Below are positions 18,632 to 27,196 of a stretch of 64,000 bases of DNA, piece by piece; position 1 is the first letter of the stretch, and every line of letters starts with the position of its first letter. This stretch comes from Algoriphagus lacus (lineage in GTDB: Bacteria; Bacteroidota; Bacteroidia; Cytophagales; Cyclobacteriaceae). Position numbers and translations under genes: made by a program. Below the pieces are notes generated by a model. It did no database searches. It saw only the letters and a list, made by a program, of their open reading frames with translations, and was not told where the DNA came from. The stretch spans positions 151,680 through 215,679 of the forward strand of contig NZ_QXML01000005.1 of assembly GCF_003583985.1 (NCBI RefSeq), given 5' to 3'.

Positions 18632-19876
18632 TTACTCGTATCGCAGTGATTCAATCGGATCGAGCTTGCTTGCCTTGAATGCCGGAATATATCCAGCAAC
18701 AAGACCAACTACAATACAAATCACGAAGGAAATAATCATCCAAAGCCATGGAACCAAAAATCCTCCCGGACCTATAAAGTTGGCAATGACGTTTCCGATG
18801 GCAATTCCAAGTACCATTCCAAATAAGCCTCCGATCACACAGATCACAATGGCTTCAATCAGAAATTGTTGACGAATGCGAAGCGGTGTGGCACCAAGGG
18901 CTTTTCGAATACCAATCTCCCGAGTCCGTTCTGTTACTGACACGAGCATGATATTCATCAAACCAATGGAGGCTCCCAAGAGCGTAATAAAGCCAATCCC
19001 AAATCCACCGATTCTCAGGTAGCCAGCCACTTCCTCCAAACTTTCAGCCACAGATTCACTTTTTGTCAATTCAAAAGAGTCTTCCTGTGCCACTCGATCC
19101 TGACGGATTTTTCGCATGATTCCGATGGCCTGGCCCATTTCATAGTCAATCTTTCCAGGATCGGAGGCCACTCCGGTGATTCGATAGTTGAAAACTCCAT
19201 TTTTATCAAGACGGGCGGCATTTTCGATTGGAATCAAAATTTGGCGGTCGGCTCCTTGATCCTGACCCACTCCACCCTGCTTATCCAACACTCCAATGAT
19301 CGTGTAGGGTTTGCCCAAAAAAGAGATTTTCTGATTAATCGCATCTTCACCAGCTGTGAAGAGGTTCTCTTCCAACTCTTTTCCAATGATCGCTACGGCA
19401 TTTCCATAGCGAACTTCCATATTGCTGAAGTTTCGGCCTTTGGCAAGCTTGATGGCTTTGATGGATAGATAATTTTCATCACCTCCTCGAACCCTGGTAT
19501 TGGGATTGGTTTTTTTGGAGCCTCTCTTTACTTCTGCTGTACCAGTTACAGAAGTAAAAACTGTGGAGATCCCGATTGAGGCGAAATCTTCTTTGAATTT
19601 AATGGCTTCTCTAAAAGTGATATTTGGATAGTTTTTCTCCGTCTTTCCCTCCTGAACTACCCTACCCCCAGTGGCACCTTTATTCCTGATATCAAAGGAA
19701 TTGGCTCCCAATCCGGCAAAACTCTCCGCGATCTGTGCCTTGATTCCATCAATTGCAGTTAGCATTCCTACCAAGGAGGAAATCCCTATCGCAATAATGG
19801 CTCCCGTAAGGACAGTCCGGAGCAAATGGACCTTGACTGAATTAAGCGCCTCGCGGACATTTTCGATCAAATTCAT
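18632..19876 (-). CDS. MacB-like ABC transporter permease
   Basis: The 414-residue permease has one MacB core and one FtsX block. The N-terminal 'SVKVHLLRTVLTGAIIAIGI' includes the first membrane segment. The periplasmic domain (about 45-270) contains 'RNFSNMEVRYGNAVAIIGKE'. Three C-terminal membrane segments carry 'VTERTREIGIRKALGATPLR'. It should pair with a MacB-type ATPase to move substrates across the envelope by mechanotransmission. No ATPase or MacA-like adaptor lies next to it. It ends in a strong terminator and starts about 126 bp from miaE. Confidence 0.93.
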   Translation of the reverse strand: MNLIENVREALNSVKVHLLRTVLTGAIIAIGISSLVGMLTAIDGIKAQIAESFAGLGANSFDIRNKGATGGRVVQEGKTEKNYPNITFREAIKFKEDFASIGISTVFTSVTGTAEVKRGSKKTNPNTRVRGGDENYLSIKAIKLAKGRNFSNMEVRYGNAVAIIGKELEENLFTAGEDAINQKISFLGKPYTIIGVLDKQGGVGQDQGADRQILIPIENAARLDKNGVFNYRITGVASDPGKIDYEMGQAIGIMRKIRQDRVAQEDSFELTKSESVAESLEEVAGYLRIGGFGIGFITLLGASIGLMNIMLVSVTERTREIGIRKALGATPLRIRQQFLIEAIVICVIGGLFGMVLGIAIGNVIANFIGPGGFLVPWLWMIISFVICIVVGLVAGYIPAFKASKLDPIESLRYE

Positions 19877-20002
19877 GGATTGTTCGTTTTGGAACAGCTA
19901 ATTGAAAAATTTCTAATAAACAGGGTTAATTATAAGCAAATACGGAAGAATTGGCGAAGTGAACAGGGAATTTTAACCAAGGCCCGAAAATCTTTCACAA
20001 AC

Positions 20003-20614
20003 TTAATGCATTCGGTCTCCGCGAATCCCGATATTTTTCAATACCTCAGCCTCATAGGTCAACCATTCCTGCCATCGCTGATTCACTTTTTCAGGATCCT
20101 GATACTTTCTAGCCAATTCAATGAACGTCACGTAATGTCCAGCCTCTGAGATCATCAGCTCGTAGTAGAATTTCTGCAATTCGGCATCGGCAATGTTTTT
20201 TGACAATAGCTTGAACCGCTCACAACTCCTTGCTTCAATCAAGGCATTCATCAGCAATTGCTCGGTCAGTTGCTGCATTCGGCTTCCTCCCTTTTTTACA
20301 AATTCATTGAGCTTGATCACATATTCGTCTTTTCGCGGAAACCCAAACTTCATGCTCCTCTTTCGGATTTGCTCCAATACCCGCTCAAAATGCCCCCACT
20401 CCTCGGCAACTATCGGGGTTAGGGTATCCACTAATTCATCCAAGTCATTAAACCTAAGAATCAGACTAATGCAGGAGGAAGCAGCCTTTTGCTCACAATA
20501 GGCATGATCCACGAGGATATCCTCAATCTGCATTTCTGCGATCCCAACCCAACGTGGATCGGTCGGGAGCTTCAGGTGAAGCATTTTCTGACGGGTGCTT
20601 TCTTCCCAGTTCAT
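20003..20614 (-). CDS. miaE: tRNA-(ms2io6A37) hydroxylase
   Basis: The ~203-residue protein is a MiaE-type carboxylate-bridged di-iron monooxygenase that hydroxylates the isopentenyl group of ms2i6A37 in tRNA. Motifs are 'LKLPTDPRWVGIAEMQIEDI', 'LVDHAYCEQKAASSC' with Glu and His ligands, 'VAEEWGHFERVLEQI', 'LIEARSCERFKLLSK' and 'ISEAGHYVTFIELA'. ATG 20614 (MNWEESTRQKM) is chosen as start. An in-frame ATG at 20683 would overlap the porin gene by 8 bp and add 23 unconserved residues. It follows porin and lpxK on the same strand and may be the distal gene of that unit. Confidence 0.9.
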   Translation of the reverse strand: MNWEESTRQKMLHLKLPTDPRWVGIAEMQIEDILVDHAYCEQKAASSCISLILRFNDLDELVDTLTPIVAEEWGHFERVLEQIRKRSMKFGFPRKDEYVIKLNEFVKKGGSRMQQLTEQLLMNALIEARSCERFKLLSKNIADAELQKFYYELMISEAGHYVTFIELARKYQDPEKVNQRWQEWLTYEAEVLKNIGIRGDRMH

Positions 20615-20675
20615 TTGGATTTTGGATTTGTGAGTTTGGATATTGAAGCGGTGCAATTGCTCATTTTCAAATCCA

Positions 20676-22631
20676 TCAATCAAACAAATACCACGTGATC
20701 CCCAGATCCAGGAAAGACCGATAACCTGTATAATCAGGAGTCACAAAATATCCTTCCTTACTCATGAGACCGGAGTTTAGGTGATTGTATTTGAAGAGAA
20801 CACGGGTACGATTGATCCGGAAATCGAGGAACAAATCCGCGACAGGATAAGCGTAGACTTCAAAGGTATTTTGCAGGTAAAATTGCTGAAACGAAGGATT
20901 GTAGGCTTCGGCGTAATAGGACGACTTGTACCTTAGATCTATTCCCAGTTGGACGTAAACATTTTCGTCAAACATTGGGCTGTCGAAATAAAACCGGGTA
21001 TTGGCATAAAACTGAGGAATTCGGAAGTTGTCCGCTCCTTCTCCCGAGATTTCGGTAAAAACCATTTCAGTATCCCAACGAAACTTCTTCCCGACCTGAA
21101 TATTGGCGATCAATCCCGGCATGATCATAAAAGCTTCTCCACTGGACTGGGTAGAAATCCGATCTTCATTAAAGAAAACGTAATTATTTACCCGATTTAG
21201 TGTCAGATTTGGCCGGAGACTTACTTTTTTGAAATCCAGCTTAATCCTTCCTTTGATCTGGTCTACTCCGATATTGTCAAAATCATTGTTCCACTGGTAG
21301 TGATTTCCATAGTAGATCTGCTGCATCGAGGTAGGCTTATACAAAGCTTTGGTGTATTCCAGTTCCAGCCATGGAGATACAAAAAGACCATGAATCCGAA
21401 ATGCACCCGGAATCAAATATTCTCCGTCTGCACTTATAGACCATTTCTCGGAGATTTTTCCGATCAGCTCCCCTCCGATGTAAAGTTCATTAAAGGTTTC
21501 CTTTTCTGCAGGGAAAAAAGGACTTTCCATCCTGCCATTCCGCAGACGGGTAAACGCATTGTAATAGAACCCTTTGTATGAACCTTTCACCCCGAATTCA
21601 TTTCTCCACTCTGCAAAATCGCTTTTGTTCTGCGTGGTATCAGGTTGATTAAATCGGTTCTTATTGAAAAATAAGGAATCAGAAGTAGTCAGGTCTGACT
21701 CAAAGACAATATTCTGGTTTTTTCGATCGAGTGTATGATAGATTTGTAAGCCATTGCCCAGCTTGTACTCATGGTAAACATGGTAATCCTGTCTCAGATC
21801 TCTAGCTCTGGAATTTTGAAGCCAAACTTTGGCATCCTCATAGGTGAAATAAAGGGAGGTAGGATCCACTTCAGGAGGTATAATTCCACCGATTTCATTC
21901 ACCTCGTGCTTCATTCTTGAATAGGAACCTAAAAACCAGTAACGCCCGTTCTCGGACCTGTAATTGGTGTGAAGCCCATAGGCGTTTTGCTCGGCCATAT
22001 GGTCATCCCGATCCGCTGGATTAAGCGTTTTTCGAATCCGCTGGGTATTAAAATCCAACCCCAAATTCCACCTAGGATTCACATTTCGTGCAAAGGCAAT
22101 ATCCAGCATGTTTCGGTTGCCTCCTCCAAAAAATGCAGACATCTCCGTAAAAGGTGATTTGGTATCAAAATACCGCCTCTTGGCAGGATCACGGAAATAC
22201 AAATCATAGGCATGGTAGCCCGAAGTCAGTCCGATCAGTTCCGGTATTTCATAAAAAACTGGCTTGGCCGCACTCCCGATATTTCCGAGGTCCTGGTATT
22301 TCCATCCTCCCTTTGCCACAGGATCGTAATTATGGAAATTATTGAGAAGCGTATCTTGCTCATAGAGCACAAGTCTGTTTCGTTTGAGGTCTTTTTCAAA
22401 AAAGTAAAGGGAAGTTTTGGGACCATAGACCTGACGCGTACTGTCGTCCAGCAGCGCCCTTCTGCCGTCGGCCTCCTCCGCTTGCTGAGGATCGGCCAAT
22501 TCCCTACCCGGCCTGGCTGTTTGACCCATTCCCGGAAACTGCTGCGCTTGGGGGATCGGCCGCTGTGCAAAGAGCGACTGAATGGCCAATAAACCGAATA
22601 AAACCCCAAAGAATACCCTTTTTCTGATCAC
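20676..22631 (-). CDS. Putative porin (Bacteroidota outer-membrane beta-barrel)
   Basis: The 651-residue protein has a signal peptide (cleavage after FGLLAIQSLFA) and a Pro/Gln-rich linker. A long beta-strand-rich domain typical of the 'putative porin' family follows, with alternating aromatic strands such as 'RYWFLGSYSRMKHEV', 'GFYYNAFTRLRNGRM' and 'NVYVQLGIDLRYKSSYY'. It ends '...LDLGITWYLFD' with a terminal aromatic residue pattern suited to barrel insertion. It is expected to form an outer-membrane channel. Its start overlaps the lpxK stop by 4 bp, linking outer-membrane protein and lipid A synthesis in one transcript. Confidence 0.88.
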   Translation of the reverse strand: MIRKRVFFGVLFGLLAIQSLFAQRPIPQAQQFPGMGQTARPGRELADPQQAEEADGRRALLDDSTRQVYGPKTSLYFFEKDLKRNRLVLYEQDTLLNNFHNYDPVAKGGWKYQDLGNIGSAAKPVFYEIPELIGLTSGYHAYDLYFRDPAKRRYFDTKSPFTEMSAFFGGGNRNMLDIAFARNVNPRWNLGLDFNTQRIRKTLNPADRDDHMAEQNAYGLHTNYRSENGRYWFLGSYSRMKHEVNEIGGIIPPEVDPTSLYFTYEDAKVWLQNSRARDLRQDYHVYHEYKLGNGLQIYHTLDRKNQNIVFESDLTTSDSLFFNKNRFNQPDTTQNKSDFAEWRNEFGVKGSYKGFYYNAFTRLRNGRMESPFFPAEKETFNELYIGGELIGKISEKWSISADGEYLIPGAFRIHGLFVSPWLELEYTKALYKPTSMQQIYYGNHYQWNNDFDNIGVDQIKGRIKLDFKKVSLRPNLTLNRVNNYVFFNEDRISTQSSGEAFMIMPGLIANIQVGKKFRWDTEMVFTEISGEGADNFRIPQFYANTRFYFDSPMFDENVYVQLGIDLRYKSSYYAEAYNPSFQQFYLQNTFEVYAYPVADLFLDFRINRTRVLFKYNHLNSGLMSKEGYFVTPDYTGYRSFLDLGITWYLFD

Positions 22632-23674
22632 TTCTTTTTGAATTTTTCCAGGATATAGCTCAACAGCATTTGCTTGTCTTCTGATTGAAATTTAGCCTCA
22701 ATGGGCAGCACAAAAATCGGAATTTCCCCCAAAAATCCCCGATTTGCGAGAGATTTAAGTTTGACGGCATCTTTTTCTGTCGTGAGTAAAACGGGCTTTT
22801 GCCTGTGGTGTTTTCCTACCAGTCCGGCAAATTGTTCTAGATCAGCCAATGTGTATTCATGATGGTCAGGGAAAGATAGGACATCGAGTACTTCAAATCG
22901 ATCCTTACAGTAAGAAACAAACGACCGATCATCGGCCAGTCCTGAGACCGGAATCACTGATCCGGAAAAAGGAATAGGCTCACCAAGCGAATAGGGATCT
23001 CCATAACCTATCTCGGAAAACAGCACCGAAACCTCTGGCCGAAGGTAGGACCTGAGCTGATTTTGAATTCCCTCTTTACTACTTCTTTTGAGGTTTTCAG
23101 GGCACTTGGTCACGATGACCAAATCTGCGCGTTTGGCCTCTGATCGGCTTTCCCTCAGCCTACCCATGGGTAAGAGAAAATCATCGGAAAAAGGAAATGA
23201 ATAAGGTGTGAGCAGGCAATAAAAATCCCCATTCAGCCTTCTGTGCTGAAATGCATCGTCCAAAATCACCAACTCAGTTTCAGAAGAAATCCGGGAAATT
23301 TTATCCAAGGCAGCGACACGGTCTTCCCCCACAAAAACCTTGATTTTCCTGTGAAAATTCCTGTAAATCTGAAGCGGTTCGTCTCCGATATCACTTGGTG
23401 AACTTTCCTGATTTGCTTGGAGAAATCCTTTGGTCTTTCGACCATAACCCCTGCTGAGTGATGCAATTTGAAAATCAGCCTGAAGATTACGGATCAGAAA
23501 TTCCACCATGGGGGTTTTTCCTGTTCCTCCTACACTCAGATTCCCTACAATTAAGGTTGGGATCTGAGATCTGTAACTTTTTAGAATTTTCAGATCAAAC
23601 AATAAATTGCGTATGCCGGTGATTATCCGAAAAATCAGCGCAAAAGGAGCAAGCAGATAGGAATACCACGGCAT
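22628..23674 (-). CDS. lpxK: Tetraacyldisaccharide 4'-kinase (lipid A synthesis)
   Basis: The 348-residue kinase matches LpxK. It has an N-terminal membrane-associating segment ('YLLAPFALIFRIITGIRNLL') and a Walker A 'VGNLSVGGTGKTPMVEFLI' at residues 43-61. 'SLSRGYGRKTKGF', 'IGDEPLQIY', 'VILDDAFQHR' and 'LLPMGRLRES' follow. It phosphorylates the 4' position of the lipid A disaccharide precursor at the inner membrane. The ATGA overlap with the downstream porin gene indicates translational coupling. It is divergent from the Nif3-family gene across a 40-bp gap. Confidence 0.95.
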   Translation of the reverse strand: MPWYSYLLAPFALIFRIITGIRNLLFDLKILKSYRSQIPTLIVGNLSVGGTGKTPMVEFLIRNLQADFQIASLSRGYGRKTKGFLQANQESSPSDIGDEPLQIYRNFHRKIKVFVGEDRVAALDKISRISSETELVILDDAFQHRRLNGDFYCLLTPYSFPFSDDFLLPMGRLRESRSEAKRADLVIVTKCPENLKRSSKEGIQNQLRSYLRPEVSVLFSEIGYGDPYSLGEPIPFSGSVIPVSGLADDRSFVSYCKDRFEVLDVLSFPDHHEYTLADLEQFAGLVGKHHRQKPVLLTTEKDAVKLKSLANRGFLGEIPIFVLPIEAKFQSEDKQMLLSYILEKFKKK

Positions 23675-23714
23675 TGGCAGGAATTGCTATTTTTGACCAA
23701 AGAAAAGAAAAATA

Positions 23715-24815
23715 ATGGGATACAGGATTCAGGATGTGATTTCTTACTTGGAGCAATTGGCTCCTCCGGCCTATCAGGAAAGCTACGATAATGCAACCCT
23801 GATCTGCGGGGACCGAAGCGCAGAAGTAAAAGGAATATTGTGCACCTTGGATTGCACAGAAGCCGTGGTGGATGAAGCCATCCGCTTAGGGGCTAATCTA
23901 ATCGTAGCCCATCATCCCATTGTCTTCAAAGGACTAAAAAGCCTGACCGGAAAAAACTACGTGGAGCGCACAGTCATCAAAGCCATCAAAAATGACGTCG
24001 CTATCTATGCCATCCATACCAACTTGGACCATGTTTCGATGGGTGTCAACAAGCGGATCTGTGACCGACTTGGGCTTTCCCACACCAAGATCCTACAACC
24101 TAAAAAGCAGATTTTGAACAAACTGGTCTTTTTTGTGCCAGTCAAAGACAAGGACAAAGTGCTCGAAGCGGTGTTTTCCGCAGGAGCAGGGCAGATTGGA
24201 GAATACAAAGACTGCTCATTCCAAGTCGAAGGAATGGGCACATATACCCCTTCCGAAAATGCAAATCCCCATTTGGGTCAGCGGGGAGTCCCTCAATTCG
24301 AAAAGGAAGTGCGTGTCGAAGTAATTTTACCTGCATTTCAAAGCAATCGGATCATTTCTGAAATGAAAAAAGCGCATCCTTACGAGGAAGTGGCCTATTA
24401 CCTATCTGCTTTGGAAAATGAAAACCAGGAAATCGGAGCAGGAATGATCGGGACTTTGGATAACCCAATGGGTGAACTTGATTTTTTGGATCATTTAAAG
24501 GAGAAAATGAATCTTAAAATACTCAAGCACACAGCACTAAAAAACAAACCCGTAAAGAAAGTCGCAGTCTGTGGCGGCGCGGGTATTTTCTTACTTTCAG
24601 ATGCCAAGCGTTCAGGTGCAGATGTATTTATCACCTCGGATGTGAAGTATCATGAGTTTTTTGACACGGAAGGGCAATTAGTCCTTTGCGACATCGGTCA
24701 TTATGAGAGTGAAATTTTTACAAAAGAATTATTAGGGGAGTTATTGTCACAAAATTTCCCTAATATTGCACTCTATTTGACAAAAGTAGTTACTAATCCC
24801 ACATCCTACCGATAG
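23715..24815 (+). CDS. Nif3-like dinuclear metal centre protein
   Basis: The 366-residue protein is a Nif3/YbgI/YqfO family member with the central insertion found in the longer YqfO type. N-terminal metal ligands are in 'LIVAHHPIVFKGLKSLTG' and 'IYAIHTNLDHVSMGVN'. The middle insertion (about 130-240) includes 'AHPYEEVAYYL'. C-terminal ligands are in 'FITSDVKYHEFFD' and 'DIGHYESEIF'. Members form hexameric toroids with a di-metal site. Reported activities vary and the cellular role is unsettled. It starts 3 bp before the zinc-ribbon coiled-coil gene, a pairing that is common in Bacteroidota. Confidence 0.94.
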   Translation: MGYRIQDVISYLEQLAPPAYQESYDNATLICGDRSAEVKGILCTLDCTEAVVDEAIRLGANLIVAHHPIVFKGLKSLTGKNYVERTVIKAIKNDVAIYAIHTNLDHVSMGVNKRICDRLGLSHTKILQPKKQILNKLVFFVPVKDKDKVLEAVFSAGAGQIGEYKDCSFQVEGMGTYTPSENANPHLGQRGVPQFEKEVRVEVILPAFQSNRIISEMKKAHPYEEVAYYLSALENENQEIGAGMIGTLDNPMGELDFLDHLKEKMNLKILKHTALKNKPVKKVAVCGGAGIFLLSDAKRSGADVFITSDVKYHEFFDTEGQLVLCDIGHYESEIFTKELLGELLSQNFPNIALYLTKVVTNPTSYR

Positions 24816-24818
24816 TAC

Positions 24819-25589
24819 ATGGAAAGTACAGTAGCACAAAAACTAGAAGCTATCTACAACCTTCAACTCATAGATTCAAGACTAGATGCCATCGTAAAAG
24901 TAAGAGGAGCACTTCCTGAGGAAGTCCAAGACCTCGAAGACGAGATAGCAGGCTACGAAACCCGACTCGAAAAATTCAAGAATGACATCGAATCTTTCGA
25001 AGACGACATCAAGCGGTATAAAGAAAACATCAAGGAGTCCGAGAAACTGATCAAAAAGTATCAGGACCAACAGATGAACGTACGAAACAACCGTGAGTAC
25101 GATGCCATCACCAAAGAATTGGAACTTCAGGATCTTGAAATTCAGGTTTCCAAAAAGAAAATCGCTGAAGCCGGTGTGAAAATCGAACAGAAAAAGACTG
25201 ATCTGGAAGAGTTGAGCAACCTGATGAAAGATCGTCAGAAAGATCTTGATCTGAAAAAAGAAGAATTGGATACCATAGTCGCAGAAAGTGAGTCAGAGGA
25301 ATCCAAGCTTCAAGCCGAAAGAGACAAATCAGCCAAGAAAGTAGAAGATAGACTCATCAAGTCCTACACTAAAATCAGAGCTAACGCTAAAAACGGTTTG
25401 GCAGTAGTAATGGTAAAAAGAGGTGCTTGCGGAGGTTGCTTCAACACAGTACCTCCTCAAAGACAGGCTGATATCCGAGAAAAGAAAAAACTCATCGTAT
25501 GTGAACATTGCGGGAGAATCCTTGCCGGAGTAGAAGATGAAATTGAAGAAGAAGGAGTAAAAGCAAAAAGAAGAGCTGTTAAAGCTTAA
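24819..25589 (+). CDS. Coiled-coil protein with C-terminal C4 zinc ribbon
   Basis: The 256-residue product has a long antiparallel coiled coil (about 35-175, for example 'DDIKRYKENIKESEKLIKKY'). A C4 zinc ribbon follows with 'CGGCFNTVPPQRQADI' and 'CEHCGRILAG'. This is the CdsZ/DUF164 architecture, thought to bind nucleic acids and in some species linked to flagella or secretion. The gene is conserved next to the Nif3-family gene, here only 3 bp downstream of it, and the pair ends in a strong terminator. The exact role is not established. Confidence 0.9.
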   Translation: MESTVAQKLEAIYNLQLIDSRLDAIVKVRGALPEEVQDLEDEIAGYETRLEKFKNDIESFEDDIKRYKENIKESEKLIKKYQDQQMNVRNNREYDAITKELELQDLEIQVSKKKIAEAGVKIEQKKTDLEELSNLMKDRQKDLDLKKEELDTIVAESESEESKLQAERDKSAKKVEDRLIKSYTKIRANAKNGLAVVMVKRGACGGCFNTVPPQRQADIREKKKLIVCEHCGRILAGVEDEIEEEGVKAKRRAVKA

Positions 25590-25605
25590 ATCATAAATTA
25601 CTTTC

Positions 25606-25640
25606 AAAATCCCCGAAGCCAAACCTTCGGGGATTTTTTT
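25606..25640 (+). terminator. Rho-independent terminator after zinc-ribbon gene
   Basis: AAAATCCCCGAAG pairs with CTTCGGGGATTTT across a 6-nt loop and ends in seven T. It lies 17 bp after the stop at 25589. Confidence 0.92.
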
Positions 25641-25690
25641 ATGCCCTTAGGTCTTGCCAACCTTCCTTTTATTATAGTATATTACAAGCC

Positions 25691-26113
25691 ATGAAAAAGT
25701 TAGCAATGCTTCTGTTAAGTATGATTTGTTGCGCTTCGGTGTTTGCAAAAGATCCCGAATCCAAGACTTTTTTGGTGCTTTTCAAAAGCAAGGAATTAAA
25801 AGAGATGAAAACCAGCATCAAGGAGATTGAGTCCCAATTTTCCATGGCCTTCTCTACCAAATCCTACGAAGGAAACTCCGACCTGGCGCTTATGATTGAA
25901 ATTCCTTCCTGTGATTTTGACGAGTGTTTCCTCGGTGAATTTTTAGTTGACTTAAAAGACGGTCAAAAAGTACAACTTCAGCACATTGCGTTTCGCCTTT
26001 TTGATCTTTCTGAAAACAGATCCCTTCATCAGCAATACCTGGCGATGTATGAGGAAAGTATGACCCCAAAGAAGAAAGCAGCCAAATCTGCTAAAGCCGC
26101 TTCAAACCCTTGA
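25691..26113 (+). CDS. Small secreted hypothetical protein
   Basis: The 140-residue product has signal peptide MKKLAMLLLSMICCASVFA, a mixed alpha/beta middle ('ESKTFLVLFKSKELKEMKTS', 'CDFDECFLGEFLVDLKDGQK'), and a Lys/Ala-rich tail. No family is recognised. Two Cys flank an acidic stretch. The last 23 bp overlap the 3' end of the convergent histidine phosphatase gene, unusual enough to suggest that the Lys/Ala tail was acquired by read-through into its neighbour. Confidence 0.7.
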   Translation: MKKLAMLLLSMICCASVFAKDPESKTFLVLFKSKELKEMKTSIKEIESQFSMAFSTKSYEGNSDLALMIEIPSCDFDECFLGEFLVDLKDGQKVQLQHIAFRLFDLSENRSLHQQYLAMYEESMTPKKKAAKSAKAASNP

Positions 26114-26720
26114 GGTGCTCCTGATCATTGAATTTCTTTACTACAAAGGTCTCGTCTGGCAATTGTTCGAGCAGATAGAGACATAAATTATTATGCTCAA
26201 ACTGGTCCATGTATCGCATGTCGTAATTCAGCAGCAAGCTTAGGAAAATACGCATCGCCCGCCCATGCATGCAGACCAAAATAGTTTCTCCCGGACCATT
26301 TAGAATAATTTCAATTCCTCGTTTCATTCGAACAGCAACCGTATTGGGACTTTCTCCTCCGGCAATAGCGTAGTCCAGATTCCCCTGCTGCCACTGATGA
26401 AGCATGTGTCGGTAATACTCACCCTCCTCAGGAGTCATGGGAGTTCCCTCATAATCTCCCCATGATATCTCATTCAACTCTGAAAGCGATCGCGTCGGAA
26501 TACCCAAGTCGATAAACTTCTGAATTGATTGCTTGGTGCGGATAAGTGCAGTGTGATAAATCTGGTCAAAAGGAATATCCTTGTAAGCCTCAAAAAAAGC
26601 TTGGGCTTGGGCCTCACCTGTCGAATTGATGGGTGCATCTATCCCACTTCCTTGTACTACCCCCTGAAGATTAAAGTCAGTCTGACCGTGTCTGACCAGG
26701 TAAATTTTTTTTCGAGTCAA
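26091..26720 (-). CDS. Histidine phosphatase family protein
   Basis: The 209-residue enzyme has the branch-1 histidine phosphatase (phosphoglycerate-mutase-like) core. 'IYLVRHGQTDFNLQ' carries Arg 10 and the phospho-accepting His 11, 'LNEISWGDYEG' has an acid/base Glu 84, and the second His 152 lies in 'ILVCMHGRAMRIF'. Such cytoplasmic proteins remove phosphate from sugars, nucleotides or cofactors; the substrate is not evident. The start lies 53 bp from the divergent menI-like gene. Confidence 0.9.
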   Translation of the reverse strand: MTRKKIYLVRHGQTDFNLQGVVQGSGIDAPINSTGEAQAQAFFEAYKDIPFDQIYHTALIRTKQSIQKFIDLGIPTRSLSELNEISWGDYEGTPMTPEEGEYYRHMLHQWQQGNLDYAIAGGESPNTVAVRMKRGIEIILNGPGETILVCMHGRAMRIFLSLLLNYDMRYMDQFEHNNLCLYLLEQLPDETFVVKKFNDQEHLKGLKRL

Positions 26721-26773
26721 GTTTCTCTATTTTTGTCCAAAGCTCAAATAAACTTCATTTACCCCATATTTTA

Positions 26774-27196
26774 ATGGTTTTTCTTACCAGACCCACTCTT
26801 GAGCAACTGAATTTCACCAGAGAAGAAACCATGGTTAACCATTTGGGTATTGAGTTCACTGGTATTGGAGTGGATTACTTGGAAGCAACCATGCCGGTGG
26901 ATAATCGAACCAAGCAGCCTATGGGCTTGTTACACGGTGGAGCAAATGTAGCACTTGCTGAAACCCTTGGTAGCCTAGCAGCTTCCTTGACGATTGATCA
27001 AACAAAGCAGGCTTGTGTCGGTTTAGAAATCAATGCAAATCATATCAAGTCTGTAAGGGACGGAAAAGTAAAAGGAGTAGCCAAACCGATCCATCTTGGA
27101 AAGACTACCCAGATTTGGGAAATCAAAATCTACAACGAGGCCGAACAATTGTGCTGCATTAGCCGGATTACCATGGCTATTTTGGAGAAAAAATGA
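26774..27196 (+). CDS. menI: Hotdog-fold thioesterase, likely DHNA-CoA thioesterase
   Basis: The 140-residue hotdog protein matches the PaaI/YdiI group. 'PMGLLHGGANVALAETLGSL' has Glu 63 at the catalytic position, and 'GLEINANHIKSVRDGKVKG' follows. YdiI-type enzymes hydrolyse 1,4-dihydroxy-2-naphthoyl-CoA in menaquinone synthesis. Its stop overlaps the menF start by 4 bp and menF overlaps menD by 4 bp, so genome context strongly supports the menaquinone role. The symbol is given from that context; sequence alone would only say acyl-CoA thioesterase. Confidence 0.82.
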   Translation: MVFLTRPTLEQLNFTREETMVNHLGIEFTGIGVDYLEATMPVDNRTKQPMGLLHGGANVALAETLGSLAASLTIDQTKQACVGLEINANHIKSVRDGKVKGVAKPIHLGKTTQIWEIKIYNEAEQLCCISRITMAILEKK

